The notes: generated by a model not told the origin, from the letters alone. DNA of 64,000 nt from UBA7692 sp964650845 (GCA_964650845.1 CAZYXR010000007.1:5599-69598); one strand, 5' to 3'. Positions 26,871 to 36,455 are shown, counted from the stretch's first letter. Numbers and translations: made by a program.

Positions 26871-27818
26871 TTATTCTACTTCAGGAAATGCAATTTTTTT
26901 CCTCGTACCCTCAAAACACTTTGCCAGACTTGCGGTTGTTTTTTGCACTGCTACCATCAGCGGGCTTTTTTCTTCATTCAGCAACACAGTATGCTCGGGT
27001 ATTTTTAATAGCTGTTGCTTAATAGATAAATTAAGTTCCGCATAATCGCCTTGTTGCATCACATCTATCACCGCCCTATCTACAAAAGGGCGATAGGGTT
27101 CCATAACATCATCGGCAAGGCAATAAGCATTGTATTTGTTTTTGTGGTGAATACCGAGCGTAGGCAACAAACCACTGCCTACCAATGCCCGCGCCACACA
27201 AGCACGTAAAATGGCATAGCCGTAATTTAAAAGATTGTTAGGTGGCTTACCAAACCTATCGCGGCTAAACTTCAACTCGGGCGAAAAAACAGTTTGCCAA
27301 TATACTGCCGCACCGCGTGCTTCGTGGTTTCCGGCATCGCCACTTTTTACATCGGCTGCAAGGTTTTGCAATAGTTTTATTGCATTGTTTATAGCATCTC
27401 TTCTATCCGTTTCTACTTTCAACAAGTGCTGTTGCAACACGGCCGACTGATTGTAGAGCTTTGCCGAAACGGTTTGTGCCCACAACTGCTTTTTCAATGG
27501 CTCGCTGGCTGCTAACTGTGCACGAAATCTTTCGTTTTGAATAGTGTGTGAATGAAGTGGCATAAACATTCCACTGGGTAAAAATGTATCATCGCAGCTT
27601 ACTACTGCCACATTGTTTTCCATAAACGTATTCAGCAAAGCGTGGGTAAGTGTAATTTGTTTATGCTCTAACACCACCATGCCAATATCTTCTATGGGGC
27701 GCGTGATTACCTTATCTAAATCATCAATTTCTTCGTGTTTATTAAGGCTGATGCACAACTGCTGCCTGCGCATATAAAGGTGTGCAGGATTGCCAAAATA
27801 AAGAGTGCGCTTGAGCAT
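26871..27818 (-). CDS. cas1: CRISPR-associated integrase Cas1
   Basis: 315 residues with the Cas1 layout: N-terminal beta domain (LKRTLYFGNPAHLYMRRQQL), then the helical domain with conserved metal ligands in NHEARGAAVYW (Glu), GIHHKNKYNAYCLADD (His) and LADDVMEPYRPFVD (Asp/Glu). With Cas2 it inserts new spacers at the leader end of the array. Its sequence is the type II form. It is separated from cas9 by a toxin-antitoxin pair. Confidence 0.96.
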   Translation of the reverse strand: MLKRTLYFGNPAHLYMRRQQLCISLNKHEEIDDLDKVITRPIEDIGMVVLEHKQITLTHALLNTFMENNVAVVSCDDTFLPSGMFMPLHSHTIQNERFRAQLAASEPLKKQLWAQTVSAKLYNQSAVLQQHLLKVETDRRDAINNAIKLLQNLAADVKSGDAGNHEARGAAVYWQTVFSPELKFSRDRFGKPPNNLLNYGYAILRACVARALVGSGLLPTLGIHHKNKYNAYCLADDVMEPYRPFVDRAVIDVMQQGDYAELNLSIKQQLLKIPEHTVLLNEEKSPLMVAVQKTTASLAKCFEGTRKKIAFPEVE

Positions 27819-27864
27819 AGTCGGATTGCTTTGCTTGCGTTATACTCTTTAAGGTATGGAAATG

Positions 27865-28197
27865 TTACATGCTCAGAATATCATTTAAACAATTATGTAT
27901 TTCGTTTAATTCACTTTTCTCAATACTTCCTATTTTTTTACCAAGTCGTTCTTTTGAAATGGAGCGAATGTGGAAGGTTAGAATTTCTGATGTTTGTTTA
28001 AGATTGTTCGTTTTGTTAGGCCTCAATACAACATTGCCTTTGTAATTCTTAATTTTTGTAGTAAGCGGGCAGCAAATCAACACATTCAAATAGGTATTCA
28101 ATAAATTACCACTAATTATAACAACAGGACGAAATCCAGCTTGTTCACTGCCTTTTACCGGATCAAGATTAACTTGCCAAATTTCACCCTGTTTCAT
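27865..28197 (-). CDS. MazF/PemK-family toxin
   Basis: 110 residues: MKQGEIWQVNLDPVKGSEQ, GFRPVVIISGNLLN and VLICCPLTTKIKNYKGNVVL are the beta-barrel core of MazF-type mRNA interferases, which cut mRNA at short sequences. The gene overlaps the antitoxin gene by 4 bp (ATGA), typical of toxin-antitoxin coupling. It sits inside the cas gene set, 46 bp before cas1. Confidence 0.85.
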   Translation of the reverse strand: MKQGEIWQVNLDPVKGSEQAGFRPVVIISGNLLNTYLNVLICCPLTTKIKNYKGNVVLRPNKTNNLKQTSEILTFHIRSISKERLGKKIGSIEKSELNEIHNCLNDILSM

Positions 28198-28430
28198 TCT
28201 TTATCTAATTGTGTGCAATAATCCACCATGCCTTCTTCTGCAATATCCAATAAGTTGGTATCGTCAGCCATTTTTTTATAAGAGCGAATGTATTCCGCAC
28301 GTTTCAATTGCTCCAAATACACTGCTAAAGCACGTTCAATGAGTTTGTTTTTGGGTACAGATAAACGCTTTGCTTGTTCTGCCAGTTGAGCAAGCAAAGC
28401 ATCAGGTAAAGTACTGGTAAATGTTGCCAT
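28194..28430 (-). CDS. Ribbon-helix-helix antitoxin
   Basis: 78 residues. The N-terminal MATFTSTLPDALLAQLAEQA...LIERALAVYLEQL fits the ribbon-helix-helix (CopG/MetJ) DNA-binding fold; the C-terminal acidic part probably wraps the toxin. In such operons this protein neutralises the MazF toxin and represses its own promoter. It starts 63 bp after the cas9 stop on the same strand. Confidence 0.8.
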   Translation of the reverse strand: MATFTSTLPDALLAQLAEQAKRLSVPKNKLIERALAVYLEQLKRAEYIRSYKKMADDTNLLDIAEEGMVDYCTQLDKE

Positions 28431-28493
28431 TGCAAATACAGTTTATATTTATAAAATACAAATATAAAGCTCATTTGTGTATTTTCAAATTAT

Positions 28494-31400
28494 TTAGACT
28501 TTTGAGATGTTGCCTAAGCGGTCGATATTTAATTTAATGCAATAATTCTTTATAGACTTCCCATCAATGATTTCATAAGCATTTTGAGAGCCATATTCTT
28601 TGCCTCTTACAATCGTATCTGCAATATCGTGTTTGATAAAGTAGATTTGCTTACCGCTATACTTGGTTACATAGTGAATATTCTTACTTCTTGCATTCTT
28701 ATGATTCCAAAAACTATCATAGAACGGGCTTTGTGAATCTGCTATTATTTCTTCTCCGTCAGTAGGCATATATACAGGGTCGCCTTGTTTTAAAGTAAAC
28801 AGCAATTTCGCTTTGTTCTTTTCTTCAAAATAGTTTTTGAAAACAAGGGTTTTATTGAATGATTTTTTGTCAGTAGTTTTATTAAATTCTTCTTTTAAAA
28901 GATTAACAGCATCAAAGAAAGTTATAAGGTCAAAAACCCTGTTGCCATCTTTTTCCATAACGGCAAAAAGGTAATTGTCGCCTGTTTTAACAAGTAGTGT
29001 ATCGTTAAAGGCTTTTTTCCTGTCAAGTCGTTCCAGTGCCTCATCAGCTTCTTCTTGCCCCTTTTTCTTTTTAATTTTAGTTGGGTCACGGTAAAATACT
29101 TTTACAGATGAGATTGGTGTATGAGGAGCAGTTTCACCTTTTTTATTCTTTTTCTCTGCCAACTTCTTGTTCAGGGCTAAAATGCCTTCTGCAGAAAAGG
29201 CTTCTTCTTTTTTGTTGTCAAAGTCTTTCAAATGTTCTTTAATAGCTTCTTTCAGATAACTATTTGTAATTTTTTCAATGGCTTTATCAGTCGCAAACTT
29301 TTTACCAGCAAATTTTGATAAAGTGATTCGATACGATTCAACCCCTTGACTTTTTCCGTACAAAGTTCCCTCGTGTAATTGCCCTCGAATTTTGATTTGT
29401 AATTTTCCACTTTTATCGGGCTGAATTAAAAGCTTGTCTTTAGGTTTTTGCGAAACAATTATTTTTTGAATTTCTTGCTCAGCACTTTCAGGAAATCCAC
29501 TCCATGGCATATCAATAGCTTTGAATTTCTCTATCTGCTTGAAAATTTTTTCTCTTTCAGTTTCTCCAAGGTTTAGAATTTCATCCAATAATTCACTCGG
29601 ACTTCCTTCAAAATCGGGTAACAACTCTTTCCTATTGTCGCCAAGCCATTTCTGCAATTCTTTGTTTAAATCATTTAAACGTTTGATGTGTGCGGGTTCT
29701 GTACAGGCAATTATCAACGCATCAATAGCGTGATGCCTATGGTCTATGCGTTTGCTCCAACCTTTAATAATTAACTTGTTGTTTTTCTTTCCAATCAAAT
29801 TATTAATGTAAGCTTCAATATATACATCTTTATTGTCAACCACATCTTTTCTCTTTTCGTACTCAGTTTCCGCAATTTTATCTTTTACTCGTTCATACCG
29901 TTCTCTAAGGATGTGTTTAAACTTATCTGTCAAGCCCCATTGGTTTCTTAAATAATCGGTAACTCCACCTGTTGTGGTTTTTACATTTTCATTGCCAACA
30001 ATTTTATTCAGTTCTTCTTTTACTCTGACAGAAATGTATTGTGTCTCTTTCATCTGTCTTGCCACAGGGTCTTCTGGCATTTTTGTAGCCAATAGATTTT
30101 TTCTTTTTTGCCCTTCAAACCTTTGGTTTACGTGGTCAATAAAATTTTCTTTACTAAACACTGATGGAATAGAAGATCCGACTTCAAAATATTCCATTGC
30201 AGTACGGTTACTTTTTTCTTTATTGATTGCTTTTTCGCAGATAACTTTATTGGTGAAAGAATCATCAAAATAGCGTGATTGTGGTATAATGTGGTCAATA
30301 TCATAACGCTCCCGATTAAACAAATCCGAAAGTGGAATGGGTTGTCCTGTATATGGCGAAACGTGTCCTTGCTCCCGCCACAACTTCATCTTTTCAATTT
30401 CCGATTTTGACGGGTCTTTGTATTGCTTTACATATTCATCAGCAAGATTTTCCTGTGAGAGCCACAACTTATATTTTTCGATATTGGCAAGCGTTATTTC
30501 CTGTTTGAGCTCAATCAGCAAATTTTTAACTTCATCATTTGCTTTCTGATTGGCATTATTTGACTTGTAAATCTTTGCTCTTCTGTCTGTATTATTTTTT
30601 AATTCACGAGCCAATTCTAATCGTATTTCATCAGGCTTTCTATACTCTTTCCAAATATCTTTTACAATCATCAACGCTTCGCTAATCAGTTGTTCGACCA
30701 ACGGATTTCGTAATTCTCCTGGTGTTAATCTTTGGATTTTTTGATAGCTGTCAATTCGTTCATTTTCTCCATACTCTTTTGCCGTATGCTTATCATAAAC
30801 CAATATGGTTGCATAGGCATTCATAATTCCGCCCTCTGCTAAAACCTCGACATTGTTTTCCAAATACTCCTGTGCTGCTTTTTCAAATGGGTCGCTTACA
30901 TTTTCGTTCAGCAACTTGATGATTTTCTCTTTAAGCGTATCTGAAAAATCATTATCAAAGCACCTTCCACTTCTTACAAGTGGCAATATTTTTTCGATTG
31001 CTTTAAGGCTCAAAGAAGCATAGCTTCGGCTGAATTTAATTTTGCTTATCTGAATAGCTGTTTGCTGACGGTTTTCAATATCCGTTGCGTGATTTTTAAT
31101 AAATGTCAGGACTTTTGAAGTGCGTTCGCTTTCCAAGTCATACTCGTTGCCTTTTGCATTATATAAAATATCCCACAGTTCTATTTGCCTTTCCTTTTCA
31201 GCTAAACCAAGAGCATTCCACAGTTGTTCGCCCAATGCTTTTTTGAGTAGCTGTTTGGTTTCATCGCCTCGTAACTTTGCTTTAGGATTCATTCCGTTCA
31301 GAAAATCAATTCCATCACGTAAGCCGCGTTCTTTCTTCAATTTATTGAGTACGGTGCTGAATCCGATTTCTTTTTTCTCTTGCAATTCGTCAAAGAGCCA

Positions 31401-32786
31401 TTCTTTAAGAGCAGGCGGAATAGGTCTGTCCACGTACTTATATCTTGTTTCTCCTTTTCTGTTTTTGCCGTCTTCGGTTTTGGTGTTTATCGTCAGCTTA
31501 TTGATTTGCTCCCAAATTTTGAACTCCTGAAATACAGGATGGCTTTTTGTAATCGCTTTTTCTCCTTTCTCAAAACGACAATCTGAAATGAGGTTACTTT
31601 GGTCTTTTAATTCCCTTTGATAATAGATGATTTGATTTTTCACTAAATACTTAAATCCCGATTTCAACGAATCGTTTCTATACTTCTCCTTTTGAGATTT
31701 CTTCGATTGTTCTGTTTCGGGTTTATCTTTTGGGCGGTCAGGAAATATAAAGTTTACACACTTATTCAATAAATCAGCATTATCTATTCTTGTTCTAAAA
31801 TCAGAGTTTAGTCTGTATTGAGCATCCCAAATAGCATTAAACTCTGCCTGATAGCGGGAACGCAAAACAACATTGTTCCTGATTTTTGCCCATTTGTTTT
31901 CCTTTAATACGGAAAGAAAATATTCCGATAAATAAACTTCCCTGCCTTTTTCTTTGGATAATTCGATTAGTTCCTTTTCCAAATTTTCCATTTTCTTACG
32001 CCAACTTGTTTTGTTCGGCAATTTGAAAATGATTGTTTCTCCATTTTTCTTTGACGTTGTGATATTCACAAGAAGCTCAAACGATTCACCTATTTTCAGA
32101 ATATCTAAATAAGTATCTCCTTCTAATATTCCATCTTCGGTTTCAATAGATATTTTATACTTTTTGAGTTCTTTGTTCTTGTATGTAATTTTTTCAGGTT
32201 CAGAAAGAGACAATACTTTTCCGAACGTTACATAACTTTCTTTTCCACTTTTTTCTTCTTTTTCATTTTCTTCCTCGTTGGCATCTTCCTTTTCAGGTTC
32301 GTTACCTCCCCCTGCGTAACCACGTAGCTGATTAAACAAATAAATAATTTTGCCTAATTCTTGCAATGTGATCGGTTCATTTAGTGCCTTTACACGCAGC
32401 TCTAATAAATCCAATGCAGAATATTGTTTTTGATTTTTATCAATGGGAAGAATCGAAATCCTATCCAATTTCAGCGGATTTCCAAAAGGTTCTTTTAATT
32501 TGATTTGGCCAGGCAACATTCCTAATTGCTGCAAAACATAGATGAGCTTATTACGTCTTTGCTTATACCGTTTATTTAATTTTCGTATTCCACGAGCAAT
32601 ACGCCTGTTTGCATTTTTTGTTTGAGCCTGTCCTTGCTCAAACTTGCTTAATTCTTGCCCCATCGGAATTATCCGACTTCCCATTCCAAGGATTTCTCCT
32701 TGTCTGTTTTCAAAATCTTGCTGAATTAAAGCCCACCCAATTGAGTTCGTCCCCAAGTCTAAACCGAGGATAGTTTTTGTGGTCAT
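28494..32786 (-). CDS. cas9: CRISPR-associated endonuclease Cas9, type II-C
   Basis: 1430 residues, the long form found in Bacteroidota II-C systems. All active-site motifs are intact: RuvC-I ILGLDLGTNSIGWAL (Asp10), arginine-rich bridge helix RRIARGIRKLNKRYKQRRNK, RuvC-II IRLELARE (Glu724), HNH IDHIIPQSRYFDDS (His832), and RuvC-III HHAIDALI (His1019, Asp1022). A lysine/glutamate-rich insert lies near residues 155-185. It cuts DNA guided by crRNA:tracrRNA. The tracrRNA gene starts about 40 bp upstream on the other strand. The cas genes run in the order cas9, TA pair, cas1, cas2 and no csn2 or cas4 is present, which with the repeat length supports II-C. Confidence 0.97.
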   Translation of the reverse strand: MTTKTILGLDLGTNSIGWALIQQDFENRQGEILGMGSRIIPMGQELSKFEQGQAQTKNANRRIARGIRKLNKRYKQRRNKLIYVLQQLGMLPGQIKLKEPFGNPLKLDRISILPIDKNQKQYSALDLLELRVKALNEPITLQELGKIIYLFNQLRGYAGGGNEPEKEDANEEENEKEEKSGKESYVTFGKVLSLSEPEKITYKNKELKKYKISIETEDGILEGDTYLDILKIGESFELLVNITTSKKNGETIIFKLPNKTSWRKKMENLEKELIELSKEKGREVYLSEYFLSVLKENKWAKIRNNVVLRSRYQAEFNAIWDAQYRLNSDFRTRIDNADLLNKCVNFIFPDRPKDKPETEQSKKSQKEKYRNDSLKSGFKYLVKNQIIYYQRELKDQSNLISDCRFEKGEKAITKSHPVFQEFKIWEQINKLTINTKTEDGKNRKGETRYKYVDRPIPPALKEWLFDELQEKKEIGFSTVLNKLKKERGLRDGIDFLNGMNPKAKLRGDETKQLLKKALGEQLWNALGLAEKERQIELWDILYNAKGNEYDLESERTSKVLTFIKNHATDIENRQQTAIQISKIKFSRSYASLSLKAIEKILPLVRSGRCFDNDFSDTLKEKIIKLLNENVSDPFEKAAQEYLENNVEVLAEGGIMNAYATILVYDKHTAKEYGENERIDSYQKIQRLTPGELRNPLVEQLISEALMIVKDIWKEYRKPDEIRLELARELKNNTDRRAKIYKSNNANQKANDEVKNLLIELKQEITLANIEKYKLWLSQENLADEYVKQYKDPSKSEIEKMKLWREQGHVSPYTGQPIPLSDLFNRERYDIDHIIPQSRYFDDSFTNKVICEKAINKEKSNRTAMEYFEVGSSIPSVFSKENFIDHVNQRFEGQKRKNLLATKMPEDPVARQMKETQYISVRVKEELNKIVGNENVKTTTGGVTDYLRNQWGLTDKFKHILRERYERVKDKIAETEYEKRKDVVDNKDVYIEAYINNLIGKKNNKLIIKGWSKRIDHRHHAIDALIIACTEPAHIKRLNDLNKELQKWLGDNRKELLPDFEGSPSELLDEILNLGETEREKIFKQIEKFKAIDMPWSGFPESAEQEIQKIIVSQKPKDKLLIQPDKSGKLQIKIRGQLHEGTLYGKSQGVESYRITLSKFAGKKFATDKAIEKITNSYLKEAIKEHLKDFDNKKEEAFSAEGILALNKKLAEKKNKKGETAPHTPISSVKVFYRDPTKIKKKKGQEEADEALERLDRKKAFNDTLLVKTGDNYLFAVMEKDGNRVFDLITFFDAVNLLKEEFNKTTDKKSFNKTLVFKNYFEEKNKAKLLFTLKQGDPVYMPTDGEEIIADSQSPFYDSFWNHKNARSKNIHYVTKYSGKQIYFIKHDIADTIVRGKEYGSQNAYEIIDGKSIKNYCIKLNIDRLGNISKV

Positions 32787-32790
32787 GAAT

Positions 32791-32820
32791 TTTGTATTTA
32801 AAGTTGAAAAGCTATTTTAG
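32791..32820 (+). promoter_or_regulatory. Probable tracrRNA promoter
   Basis: TTTG (32791-32794), 18 bp, then TATTTTAG (32813-32820), one mismatch from TAnnTTTG. It would start transcription close to 32826, exactly where the anti-repeat begins. Confidence 0.5.
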
Positions 32821-32825
32821 CAAAA

Positions 32826-32897
32826 CTTTTTGATAACAATTCACAATAAGGATTATTCCGTTGTGAAAACATTTAAGGCGGGGCAACTCGCCTTTTC
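32826..32897 (+). ncRNA. tracrRNA
   Basis: Bases 32826-32847 pair with the first 22 nt of the CRISPR repeat at 21 of 22 positions, counting two G-U pairs. A nexus-like hairpin around GGATTATTCC and a second CACAA/TTGTG pairing follow, then a terminator stem AAGGCG / CGCCTT (32875-32894) with a short T run. The layout and sequence AAGGATTATTCC...GTTGTG match Bacteroidota II-C tracrRNAs. It is divergent from cas9 and ends about 17 bp before the ABC ATPase gene. The 5' end is inferred from the promoter. Confidence 0.88.
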
Positions 32898-32913
32898 TAT
32901 TTACAATTTGCAA

Positions 32914-33570
32914 ATGCTAAAAGCCACCGATATAGAAAAAAGCTACGGCAACTTACAAGTGCTGAAAAGAGTTTCGCTCACGGTAAACGAGGGCGAAATT
33001 GTTTCGTTGGTTGGCGCATCGGGTGCAGGCAAAAGCACACTGCTGCATATTCTTGGCACTTTAGACAAACCCGACAAAGGCAATGTTCAGCTTCATGCCA
33101 AAGACATTTTTAAACAAACCGATAATCAGCTTGCAGCTTTCAGAAATCAATCGTTGGGTTTTATTTTTCAGTTTCACCATTTGCTGCCCGAGTTTACCGC
33201 ACTAGAAAATGTTTGCATACCGGCATTCATAGCCGGCAAAACAAAACACGAAGCCGAGCAGCGCGCTAAAGAATTGTTAGACACTTTAAAGGTTTCGCAT
33301 CGTATTCACCACAAGCCCTCGGAGCTTTCGGGTGGCGAGCAACAACGCGTGGCAGTGGCGCGTGCTTTGATGAACAAACCTGCTGTAATATTAGCCGATG
33401 AGCCTTCGGGCAATTTAGATACTGCCAATGCTCGCAGCCTGCATGAATTGTTTTTTGAATTGCGCGACCAATTGAAGCAGACTTTTATAATTGTAACCCA
33501 CAACGAAGAATTGGCCGATATGGCCGACAGAAAGGTGTTTATGAAAGATGGTATGATTGTAAACAACTAA
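32914..33570 (+). CDS. ABC transporter ATP-binding protein (LolD/MacB-type)
   Basis: 219 codons from 32914 (MLKATDIEKSYGNLQVL); the frame reaches back to 32830 but there it overlaps the tracrRNA. Complete ATPase: Walker A GASGAGKST, Q-loop in FIFQFHHLLPEF, signature LSGGEQQRVAVARAL, Walker B VILADEPSGNLD and switch VTHNEEL. The FHHLLPEFTALENV stretch places it in the LolD/MacB group, which extracts lipoproteins or drives efflux. Its permease is not adjacent. Confidence 0.92.
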   Translation: MLKATDIEKSYGNLQVLKRVSLTVNEGEIVSLVGASGAGKSTLLHILGTLDKPDKGNVQLHAKDIFKQTDNQLAAFRNQSLGFIFQFHHLLPEFTALENVCIPAFIAGKTKHEAEQRAKELLDTLKVSHRIHHKPSELSGGEQQRVAVARALMNKPAVILADEPSGNLDTANARSLHELFFELRDQLKQTFIIVTHNEELADMADRKVFMKDGMIVNN

Positions 33571-33585
33571 CAACAGCAATCGTAT

Positions 33586-33957
33586 TTACTGCTTTGGCTT
33601 TGGCTTTTTTGTGTTCAAGATAATTTCGGGTTGGGCGGTAAAAAGCCTTTGGCTCACATTGATAAAGCTATCGAGTTTTGCTCTATAAATTGAGTTGCCT
33701 TTTTTTATTCCAACCAATTGTTTTTCTATTTTACTTACATCTTGGTTTTCGGCAATTTTTTGCTTTCTCATTTCATACAGTTGCGATGCCGAATCTGCTA
33801 ACCTATGCAACCTAACTTCATACAGCACGATAGAGTCGTCTAAGCTGCGTGTGTTAATGCCTACGCGCTTTTTGGCCAACACTTGCAACGAATCCTCCGC
33901 AGCCACACTATTGTATGAAGGCAACAACAGCAAGAAAAAAAACAAAAGAATTAGCAT
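33586..33957 (-). CDS. Hypothetical secreted coiled-coil protein
   Basis: 123 residues with an N-terminal signal peptide (MLILLFFFLLLLPSYNSVAA) and a helical, coiled-coil-like body (LYEVRLHRLADSASQLYEMRKQKI). No family recognised. It follows the M28 peptidase by 9 bp and may be co-transcribed with it. Confidence 0.6.
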   Translation of the reverse strand: MLILLFFFLLLLPSYNSVAAEDSLQVLAKKRVGINTRSLDDSIVLYEVRLHRLADSASQLYEMRKQKIAENQDVSKIEKQLVGIKKGNSIYRAKLDSFINVSQRLFTAQPEIILNTKKPKPKQ

Positions 33958-33966
33958 CTTGTAAAC

Positions 33967-35118
33967 TCAAACATTTTTATCGGTTTGCTCCACAAAATTC
34001 ACCAAAGCATTCTTTACATTTTGCAGCGATTGTGGCTCTATCATATCTAAAGTATCTAAGCGAGTATGATAAGTTGGGTCGAGCGATTTAGTATCTAAAC
34101 CAATTACCGAAACTGCCGGTATGCCCGCCATAGAAAACGGCACAGCATCGGTGCCGCCCATTGGCAAAGAACTAACCTTTACAGGCAATTGAAGCCCTTC
34201 AAAACTCGAACGCACCTCGCTTGCCAATTGCTCGTTATGGTTCACACCAATCATAGTTTCTTTATCAATGATGCACACATCTTTTACCAAGCGAATTGTG
34301 TCAATGTTTACAACAAAAGAATTTTCGGCCTTTAGCTGTGCAATATTTTGCTGCACATAAGCCTTTGAGCCGCGCAAGCCTTTTTCTTCGGCACCAAAAC
34401 TGATAAACCGCACGCGGGTGTGTGCAAGCGGATTTGCTTTAAAATGTTGCAACAGAAAAAATGAAATTGCAGTGCCACTCAAATTATCGACCGCGCCATC
34501 TACCACCTTCTTCGAGTGAAAAGAAAAGTACACCAATTGAACCGGACTTAACGCAACAAAAAACCAATTTAAAGAAGTAAAAACAGCCTGATTAAAAATC
34601 ACTCTTGCACTCACCTCGAAAAAACAAAAAGCAGCATACGCAATAATTAAAATGCCACATGCAAATGTTAAGTACCCACCCCATTGTTTCAACCAATACC
34701 ACCACTGACATTCTTCTGTAGAGTCAATATGCCCCGAAAAAACAATAGTTTTTTTGGCTTCGCCACGCGGCTCTACCACCGCAGTAACATTGCACGATTG
34801 CAATTTTGGGTACAAAAAATCTAACCACGTGCCATTGCGCATCAAATCGTTTACGGTAATTGCGGCATTTACTATGGCAATAAAAAAAGCGGCAAACGGA
34901 TTAAAGAAAAACACCGCCACACTCAGCCAATACAACACGGCATAAATTTTCATTTTGCGAAACTTCGCAGTAAGAGCAGCTTCAAAATTCTGCAGCTCGG
35001 CCTTTGCAGCAAACTTTTCCAACTCGGCTTTCAAAAAAAGTTGTGCATTGCGTTCGGCTGCCCCGCCTGCCAGCCGCGGACCAAACCGCTCTATAATTTC
35101 ACCAATAAAATTTATCAT
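33967..35118 (-). CDS. M28-family metallopeptidase with membrane segments
   Basis: Start at 35118 (MINFIGEIIERFGPRLAGG) chosen because it overlaps the upstream stop by 4 bp (ATGA). Zinc ligands of the M28 fold are visible: FSGHIDS (His), VDGAVDNLSGTA (Asp), GAEEKGLRG (Glu pair), VNIDTI (Asp) and YHTRLDTLD (His). Between the first two ligands are two membrane segments (about residues 145-195). The family holds aminopeptidases and glutaminyl cyclases. It is the third gene of a four-gene minus-strand unit. Confidence 0.88.
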   Translation of the reverse strand: MINFIGEIIERFGPRLAGGAAERNAQLFLKAELEKFAAKAELQNFEAALTAKFRKMKIYAVLYWLSVAVFFFNPFAAFFIAIVNAAITVNDLMRNGTWLDFLYPKLQSCNVTAVVEPRGEAKKTIVFSGHIDSTEECQWWYWLKQWGGYLTFACGILIIAYAAFCFFEVSARVIFNQAVFTSLNWFFVALSPVQLVYFSFHSKKVVDGAVDNLSGTAISFFLLQHFKANPLAHTRVRFISFGAEEKGLRGSKAYVQQNIAQLKAENSFVVNIDTIRLVKDVCIIDKETMIGVNHNEQLASEVRSSFEGLQLPVKVSSLPMGGTDAVPFSMAGIPAVSVIGLDTKSLDPTYHTRLDTLDMIEPQSLQNVKNALVNFVEQTDKNV

Positions 35119-35561
35119 TCTTGAAAGCGTTGAAGTGTGTTGTAAATCAATTCTAATACTATACCAAACAGCATCCAAAGTGGCGTGTAAGCTAAATTTA
35201 TGTACCCATGTATGGCATAAGGGCTATGATACTCCCACGGGCATCTTCCCGTGGCAAGTTCCAGCAACCAACCGGTAATGTATTCTACAACAAAAATTCC
35301 CACCGGGTAAAGTGGCAAGCGAAAAACAAACTTCAACTTGCTTAAATGCGGCATCAACAAATCGAGAATAATAGAGGCACTGCCGTATATCGGAAACATC
35401 CAAATGTAAGACTTGCCCGCCAAGCTCCAATCGGGCATTGTGCCACTTGCATACGCTTGAAACAAATTTTGCGAGGCAGTAAAAAAAATTTCGGTGCAAA
35501 TGCCCGCAGCTCCAAAAAGGAAAAATCCGAAAACCTTCTTCGGCAAAAAAAAATTGTTCAT
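35115..35561 (-). CDS. PF06541-like putative membrane permease (CmpB-type)
   Basis: 149 codons from 35561 (MNNFFLPKKVFGFFLFGAAG). Four or five membrane helices with the pattern G-x-x-x-E (GAAGICTEIFF), WMFPIYGSA, FVVEYITGWLLE, and W-x-Y...GYINLAYTPLW seen in the putative ABC-transporter permease family PF06541. The role is not known. It ends by overlapping the M28 gene start. Confidence 0.6.
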   Translation of the reverse strand: MNNFFLPKKVFGFFLFGAAGICTEIFFTASQNLFQAYASGTMPDWSLAGKSYIWMFPIYGSASIILDLLMPHLSKLKFVFRLPLYPVGIFVVEYITGWLLELATGRCPWEYHSPYAIHGYINLAYTPLWMLFGIVLELIYNTLQRFQE

Positions 35562-35591
35562 GCCTATTGTTTCAATACTTGTTACCCGCAA

Positions 35592-36404
35592 TTATTCTTT
35601 AAATCGCAGCCCGCCTTTATCGGGCTTAACCTTGTTTTTATTAAACAGATAATTTACACCCACATTTATTCCGGTATAAAAATTGCGCGACTGTTGATAC
35701 TCAATATCGTTTTTACTGTAATAATCTACCTCGCGCATCTTCTTTCCGTTTATATCGAGAATGCTGCAAAAACTGTGTAAACCAATGTTGACATACCACG
35801 CTTGCTGAAACCAAATTTCAACGCCAAAATTCAATGCAGCACCAAAATCAATAGACCTGAATTTTTCATTCGTAGTGAATTTTATGGAATCGGGCAGATA
35901 GTCGTAACTGGCAATATTTACATTCTCTTTGGCCGATAATCTTGTGCCTATTACAGGCCCTGCCGATACATAAAACTTGGTGAGTTTATCGCCTACCGAA
36001 TACTTTACAAGCAATGGAATTTGCAAATATTGAAAATCTACAGCGCGTTTCACTTTCACCCGCTTGTTGCCAGTGGTGCCAAATTTGCCTTGCGGCAAAA
36101 CAGCGGGCCCATACATATCATCTTCGTAATGCTGCCCGGCTTTGTTATACAAAAAATGAACTTCTACACCCCAGTCGCGCTTAAAATTATAACCCAAGTG
36201 CGCTCCGGCTGTGCCACCCGGTGTAAAAACATAAGCCAACTCAGATTGCCTTACTACCAACAAACTGAATGGCGCAAGTGTGCCATAGTTATTTTGGTTT
36301 AAAATAAATGAAGCATTAAATGCACCGTTTACACCAAGATGAAAACCCTCTTGCGCACGAACACTTGAAACAAAAAATAGAATAGCAATTAAAAAACGTA
36401 GCAT
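35592..36404 (-). CDS. PorT-like outer-membrane beta-barrel protein
   Basis: 270 residues with signal peptide (MLRFLIAILFFVSSVRAQ). The body alternates polar and hydrophobic residues as in eight-strand barrels, with GFHLGVNGAFNAS and LQIPLLVKYSVGDKLTKFYVSAG typical of the Bacteroidota outer-membrane beta-barrel (PF13568/PorT) family. Function unknown; PorT itself belongs to type IX secretion, but this cannot be claimed here. Confidence 0.75.
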   Translation of the reverse strand: MLRFLIAILFFVSSVRAQEGFHLGVNGAFNASFILNQNNYGTLAPFSLLVVRQSELAYVFTPGGTAGAHLGYNFKRDWGVEVHFLYNKAGQHYEDDMYGPAVLPQGKFGTTGNKRVKVKRAVDFQYLQIPLLVKYSVGDKLTKFYVSAGPVIGTRLSAKENVNIASYDYLPDSIKFTTNEKFRSIDFGAALNFGVEIWFQQAWYVNIGLHSFCSILDINGKKMREVDYYSKNDIEYQQSRNFYTGINVGVNYLFNKNKVKPDKGGLRFKE

Positions 36405-36455
36405 GATTTAAGTTGTAATAGCAGAATAAACTACGTTTGCGAAAGTAACAAACAG

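Noticed and set aside
32830..32913. N-terminal extension of the LolD-like ATPase
   Set aside because: It lies on the tracrRNA; the family N-terminus begins at 32914.
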